Under the pieces are notes generated by a model. It had not been told where the DNA came from and did not search any database. It was given only the letters and a program-made list of their open reading frames with translations. From Syncephalastrum monosporum B8922 (Eukaryota; Mucoromycota; Mucoromycetes; Mucorales; Syncephalastraceae): 64,000 bases of DNA. Shown in pieces: positions 56,853-64,000 of this stretch. The DNA lies in assembly GCA_000697355.1 (NCBI GenBank), contig JNEN01000919.1:124001-188000 (forward strand), written 5' to 3'. The position numbers and the translations under genes are program-made. Each line of letters opens with the position of its first letter. The first letter of the stretch is position 1.

Positions 56853-58584
56853 TAAACTCGCGGCACACGCCATGCGCCATATTTCAGCGGATGGTTACAT
56901 TCGATTGTGAATACTACACAATAAACTGCGCAATGGTACAAAATCAGACCTATCGCGCTGCGACCTGGGAACTCAGGGCATTCGCAAGGAATAAAGATAG
57001 CAAATCGCTCCTACTGGTGGAACCTTACATTCGCACAAGATGGGACCGGCATTCAAAAAACAGCGTATCTGTGCGACCTTTTGTTGGCATCCTGAAATAA
57101 GAAACAATCGCGTGCGATACGCAGGCTAGGTCCATGTGTCATGTCTATAGAAAAGATATAATTTTCGCTCTTGTACCCCGTGCACGGGTCCATCAAACCT
57201 TATGCTAATGTATCTATTAGCCAGCACATATCTAAGCTTTGTAGATCACCTGCGTGATGTTTCTTCTAAGCCATGTCTGAAGAGCAGAAATCTATAGGGC
57301 ACTATGGCATTGCATCTGCATTTATGAAGAGCCTTTTTTAGGATGAAAAGAATGATAGAATGGCCTCAGCCATATTATCTTATGATCTGTGTCATCAAAT
57401 GTGACGATCACATAGAGATGTCATATGTCCCTATAGTATATGCCAGCTCTTTTAAGCTTCAGAATGGATGCTCAATATGGTACAGCAGACTGTCTTAAGT
57501 GACCGTCCAGCCTCAACAGCCAGTGAAGTTACTGTAGACCTACAAAACGGCATACCTTGACCGAGAAGCACGCGTATTCGAGCTCAATTTCAGTCTTAAT
57601 CATTGGCGTGCATATTGTACCTCATCCTCTCCTTTCTCCTCTTCGCTTCTTCTTTTCATCTGGGCCAACAAGTAGGAGTACACTGGTCCAGGTTATGTCT
57701 GTTTCCAACTTTTTTAACTTGCGGTGTGTTGCTGTCTTGCTTTCTACCCTTTTTCGGTTTTATTCTGCCTGGCTAAAAGGTTAGGTCACATGATGGAACT
57801 GAAACTTACTCGCGTAGTCTGCCCTGCATTTCTAGTACGTTACATTATCCATGTGTGTACCTTGACCTCTCCCACACACTGGCTGACGATGTCTTCTGGA
57901 GATGAATCAGTGTAGAATTAGAGGAGAGTTTATTGCGAGTGCAAAATAATAATCGATAATGTATCAGTACGCTTACTATACTACAATCTTTTACTGTTCA
58001 GGCATGGCTTATTCCGTTCAGTTCTCCCGTTAAAGAAAGGATGCATGACATGGGATGGAGCACCTTAGCAGCTGCGTATGTAATATTAATGCGTATCTTT
58101 GCAGAGCTGGTTCTTATTGCGTGCCTATGTGCTGAAGCTACTCGACATACTGAAGGATAGAGCAAAATACTGTTAGATTATAAACTAAAGATATGAGAGA
58201 AGCATAGTATCTCTGCACGGTAATTCGCATTTTTCGTAGAAGAGCAACAGGCAGACAGGTATTCGTTTAATCTGGGACACAAGCGAAAGTTTGATGGCTG
58301 CTGTAAAACTTTAAACTATGAACACTAATTGGAAAGTAGAAAGATCATATAACAGTGAGTTAGACGTACTACAAAAAGGTGTATAAATGATGTAACGTAT
58401 GAGTTTAGCAAGAATGAAATGGATAGAATAGGAGACAGGAGAAGATAGACACAACGGCAACAAAGAGAAGGGGAGCGGGGATGTTTGATCGTTAAAGCTC
58501 AGCCGTTCGATTTTCGGCGTTTTCTCAGCGACATATCGTCGCCACTCTCTTCTTAAGAACCCACCCACTCTTCCTTGAATTGTC
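56853..58584. other. AT-rich intergenic region
   Basis: About 1.7 kb without a supportable exon on either strand. Open frames are short. The right end is the promoter of the V-ATPase gene. Confidence 0.5.
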
Positions 58585-60830
<2,246 letters not shown>

Positions 60831-61105
60831 ATGGATGTGTGTGATACCAGCAGCATTGCCGATGGGTCAACGCTTGATATATAAAATCATGAGTCAAAAA
60901 AGATTTCAAATGAACGTGTGCTTTTATTTTTGTTACTTCAAACAACATGTCAATGTTACCAGTCGGATCCAATGAGGTGGTAGAGGGAGAAAGAGGCGGG
61001 AAAGAGGTTGGACAGACAAGGAAAAGGTGAGAAGGTAGAACTGTTGTTACAAATGATTTCTTTTACAAGAGAGACAGAGAGATGACTGCAACTAAGTTAC
61101 GTGAA

Positions 61106-63659
61106 TTACATATCATCCTCATCCTCATCGCCATCAAGGTCTTCGTCGTTGTCCTCATTTGAGTCGTCGACGAGTTTGGCGTGCTTGCCTTTGAGCAGAC
61201 TGCGAGCACCCTCGAGGACCTGAGCAGTGCGCTCCTCCATTTCACGGGTGAAGTTGGGGTTGGCGCCGCTCTCGAGAGCCTCAGTGATGCTAGGGAAAAC
61301 GACAGGCTGAGCACCTGTCCAGAGACCCGGGGCATAGACGATATGCTTGAACCACTCGCGGCCGGGAAGACCCATAGGATCAATAAAAGACTTTTCAAAC
61401 TGGGCGAGGCGCTCGTTCGCCTTGGCGACTTTCTTGAGTAGTTTCTTATGCTTCTTGTGCTTCTTGTTCATGAGGACCATGTGGTTCTTGTGCAGTTTCT
61501 TCTCGAGCTTGCGCAGCTTGTGGTCGAGCTTCATGGCCGTGTCATAGAGGGATTGAACCGCAGCCGACAGTTCGGGAAGGGTCGCACAGCCTTGCTCGTC
61601 TGCGAGGGCGGCAACGCGCTGCTGGAGCTCATTGGCGTAGATGGAAGGCGAGAAGGGCAGCAGGACATCATCGACGAGACGCAGGGCAAGAAGACCCCAG
61701 ACACGGGTCATGAGCTGGTGGTACTCAAAGGTGGGATCACCAAACTTCTCCATCCAGTGCACAGAGTCGTAAATCGAATTGTCGACGCCGTACGGGCCGA
61801 CAAATTGCATAGACAAGCTGGTCACACCGACATGTTCAAAGAAGGCAACGTGGTCGGCACCGCCACCGAGCGGGTCAATCATGTTGCCAGACAGGTTGCT
61901 GGTGTCGCGATGCATCTTCCACGCATCAAAGAGCGACAAGGAGGTGCGAGGGTCAATGAGGTCTGAGGTAACAGCATAGAGAAGCTCGTGGAGCATAGGG
62001 GATGCTTGGGCGCTAAAGTGGGGCCCGGTGACGGCGTGGTCAACATTGATGTAGGCCACGGCCTCGGCCTCGAGCCAGCTCTTGTGGTCTTCGACCCATT
62101 CGGTGGAGCCAATGTTGCCAAACTCCTGGCCATCCCAGGAAGCGAGGACGAGCGTACGACGCGGCTTCCAGCCTTGGTCCATGAGCATGCCAAGGATACG
62201 GGCGAGCTCAAGCAGGACAGCCGAGCCCGAGGCGGATGAGGCGCCACCGTAGGCAAACGCATCGCGGTGCGTGCCGAGAATGACGGCGCGGCTGGGCTCA
62301 GTCGAGCCACGGATCTGGGCGAGCACGTTCCAGATGGGCTTGACCTTGTACTCATTGTGGTTGACCAGGTTGACGACGGCCACACTCGGGCCGCTGTAGT
62401 AATTGACCTCAGACATGCCACCAAGCCAGTCGACGTCGGCCTTGACGCCGAGGCCTTCCATGGCACGGAAGAGAGGCAGTGCATCGGACCAGGACAGGGG
62501 AAGGGACGGGATGGTGGGTAACGAGTAGGTCTCATTGGGCAAGAGGCGGGTGACGTTCTCGGTCGCGGCATACCCAGGGGTCAGGGCATCGCCGGGCAGG
62601 ATAGCATCGAATGCTACGGTGTCGCGCTTGACGGACGAGGCAGACCGCCAGGGGCCGTGCGGGTACGCGTCGTCGTTGGCCTTGTTGTACGGGCCATCCT
62701 CCATCGGGTCCGTGTACAAGAGAGCGCCGACGCAGCCGTAGGTCTCCGCAATGCGCACCTTGGCGCCGCTCGAGGTCTTGCCTTGACGCATCAACGCAAT
62801 TGTGCCGGTAAAGTTGACGCCACGGGCAGCGAGGAACTGGAAATCATGCAGACGGCCATAGTTGACGTAGACCACGGGAGCAGTGACGTTGCCGTCGGCG
62901 GACATGGCTAATATGAATTAGGCATCTATTGCGACAAAAACGGAGGATGCGCGTAGCACACATACCATGGAAAGTCTTTAGTCTGGTGTCGGACGAGTCA
63001 GGGTCCTCGGACAAGACGTCTTCCTTGAGCTTGGCCTCAAAGGCAAAGTCGGGGTCATTGTCAATGGCCAGTCGGCGGACGGTAGGTAAGTTGATGTAAG
63101 GGTAGTAAGTGTCGATAGTCGTGTCGTTAATACCAAGGTTGATCAGTTGGTCACGGGTCCATTCGGCCAGGGCCTTGTCATTCTCGGTGCCAGCCAGGTG
63201 AGGCATAGAGGCATAGTGGCGGAAAGAGCTACGTAGACTCTCGCTGGATGGGTAGGCTTTGATGAATTCTTCAGGCGTTTGGGGTCCACCCAAAGGCAGC
63301 CAAGACGACGACGAGAACGAGTCATCTAGCGGGAGCTACAGTGTTAGATCGAGTTGGATGCAGCAACCAGGGCACATACTGGGAGAAATCAGGTTGTGAA
63401 AGATAAAAGAACGAGATAGGAACAGGGCGGTGCCAGCCAGGAAAAGGCCGCCCAGGATCGTCTTGAGGGACGGGCGTCGTGTCACCTGCTGCTTTCTGGG
63501 TGGCAAAAGAGGCTCGTTGGCACCACTGGCTCGGTACCACTCGTGCATCTTGTCCAGCAAGGTCACCTCATGATCGAGCTGTCGGTACTTCTCATCCGAC
63601 ATCGCTTGCTGCTGCCGCTGCTGCTGCTGCTGCGACGGAATCGCCACGTAATCCTTCAT
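61106..63659 (-). CDS. transferrin-receptor/PSMA-type M28 protein, probably non-catalytic
   Basis: Three minus-strand exons, 63659-63380, 63325-62966 and 62907-61106, give 813 residues. A Gln-rich cytosolic N-terminus is followed by one membrane helix at about 67-87 (ILGGLFLAGTALFL), so it is type II. Protease-associated, M28-like and C-terminal helical dimerisation domains follow, as in PSMA, the transferrin receptor and yeast Tre1/Vps70. The M28 core shows GTHRDAFAYGGASSASG, LASWDGQEFGNIGSTEW, YINVDHAV and IYDSVHW. Compared with active PSMA, a zinc Asp reads Ser, the general-base Glu reads Gln, and a late zinc His reads Asp. The tail is unusual: a Lys/His-rich coil (NKKHKKHKKLLKK) and an Asp/Glu-rich end. 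Receptor or adaptor function is inferred. Confidence 0.88.
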
Positions 63660-64000
63660 GGGAGAGAGAAAAAGGAAAAGGGTGGTGAGGGGAGAAGAAG
63701 GATGCGAAACACGAAAAGAAGGCGCTCCATTTTATAGATGGATATTCGAAACCTGTATACAACGCTTACGCAGCCTTGTTTATTTCTCAACATAACAAAA
63801 ATTTTGGCTCGAGGCCTACGGAAAGCTTGAAACACTCTTTATGAGGCGGGCAAGGATGCTGTGTATAAATGAAAACATAACAGATAGACCCATTTTCCCT
63901 GCCTCAATATTATGATAGATCCACTTTTTTGTTATACAACAAGTACACAGACAAGCGTGTTTACGCTTCGGAAAATGAAGACGTTTCAGTGACCCCACGT
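63660..64000. other. right edge, promoter side
   Basis: Upstream region of the M28 gene. No further exon is supported before the window ends. Confidence 0.5.

Noticed and set aside
61448..62521. plus-strand open frames (up to 172 codons)
   Set aside because: Antisense to the M28 gene; low-complexity complement frames.

Overview
This window looks like fungal nuclear DNA, most probably from the Mucoromycota (Mucorales-like). The genes are split by many GT-AG introns of about 45-90 nt, intergenic spacers are short, and the gene content is fungal: LYS1 saccharopine dehydrogenase, a Dad3-like DASH subunit, a ferric reductase, an ankyrin-dilute protein, a class C (GABA-B-like) GPCR and a YABBY/HMG-like miniprotein. 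All exon structures were joined by eye from splice signals, reading phase and family conservation, so single junctions may be off. No tRNA, rRNA or CRISPR array was recognised. Layout: 0-11 kb holds a mitochondrial-type orphan, a RAX1-like RGS membrane protein, a 46-aa membrane microprotein, a five-exon HMG-like gene, a Dad3-like gene, PTRHD1, an orphan secreted/membrane protein and a ferric reductase. 11-16 kb is AT-rich and nearly empty, except for one secreted defensin-like (CS-alpha-beta) gene at 13.25 kb. 16-36 kb is dense: ankyrin-dilute, DsbA-like oxidoreductase, a 14-exon class C GPCR, RBBP4/Msi1 histone chaperone, LYS1, S-adenosylmethionine synthetase, a TLC-domain protein, the NOB1 ribosome-assembly nuclease and a six-finger C2H2 protein. 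36.9-47 kb is an accessory, decayed island. It carries broken copies of a repeated protein family, a Tc1/mariner-IS630-type DDE transposase remnant, an LRR-like remnant, zinc-finger fragments and a 31-bp minisatellite. An intact eight-exon RAD1 (9-1-1 clamp) gene sits inside it. 47-64 kb is dense again: a methyltransferase-like gene with a degenerate SAM motif, CCT7 chaperonin, a JMJD7-like JmjC oxygenase, a Myb plus U-box protein, an LRR protein, V-ATPase subunit B and a transferrin-receptor/PSMA-type M28 protein that has lost catalytic residues. Most genes are unrelated housekeeping neighbours rather than one pathway. Possible functional links are weak: LYS1 and SAM synthetase are adjacent metabolic genes, and the ferric reductase and the Tre1/TfR-like protein could both relate to metal uptake but lie 50 kb apart. 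The strongest unusual observations are three GC-AG introns, the defensin-like peptide, the inactive-looking M28 protein, the methyltransferase without a glycine motif, 13- and 15-nt exons, and the decayed island around RAD1.
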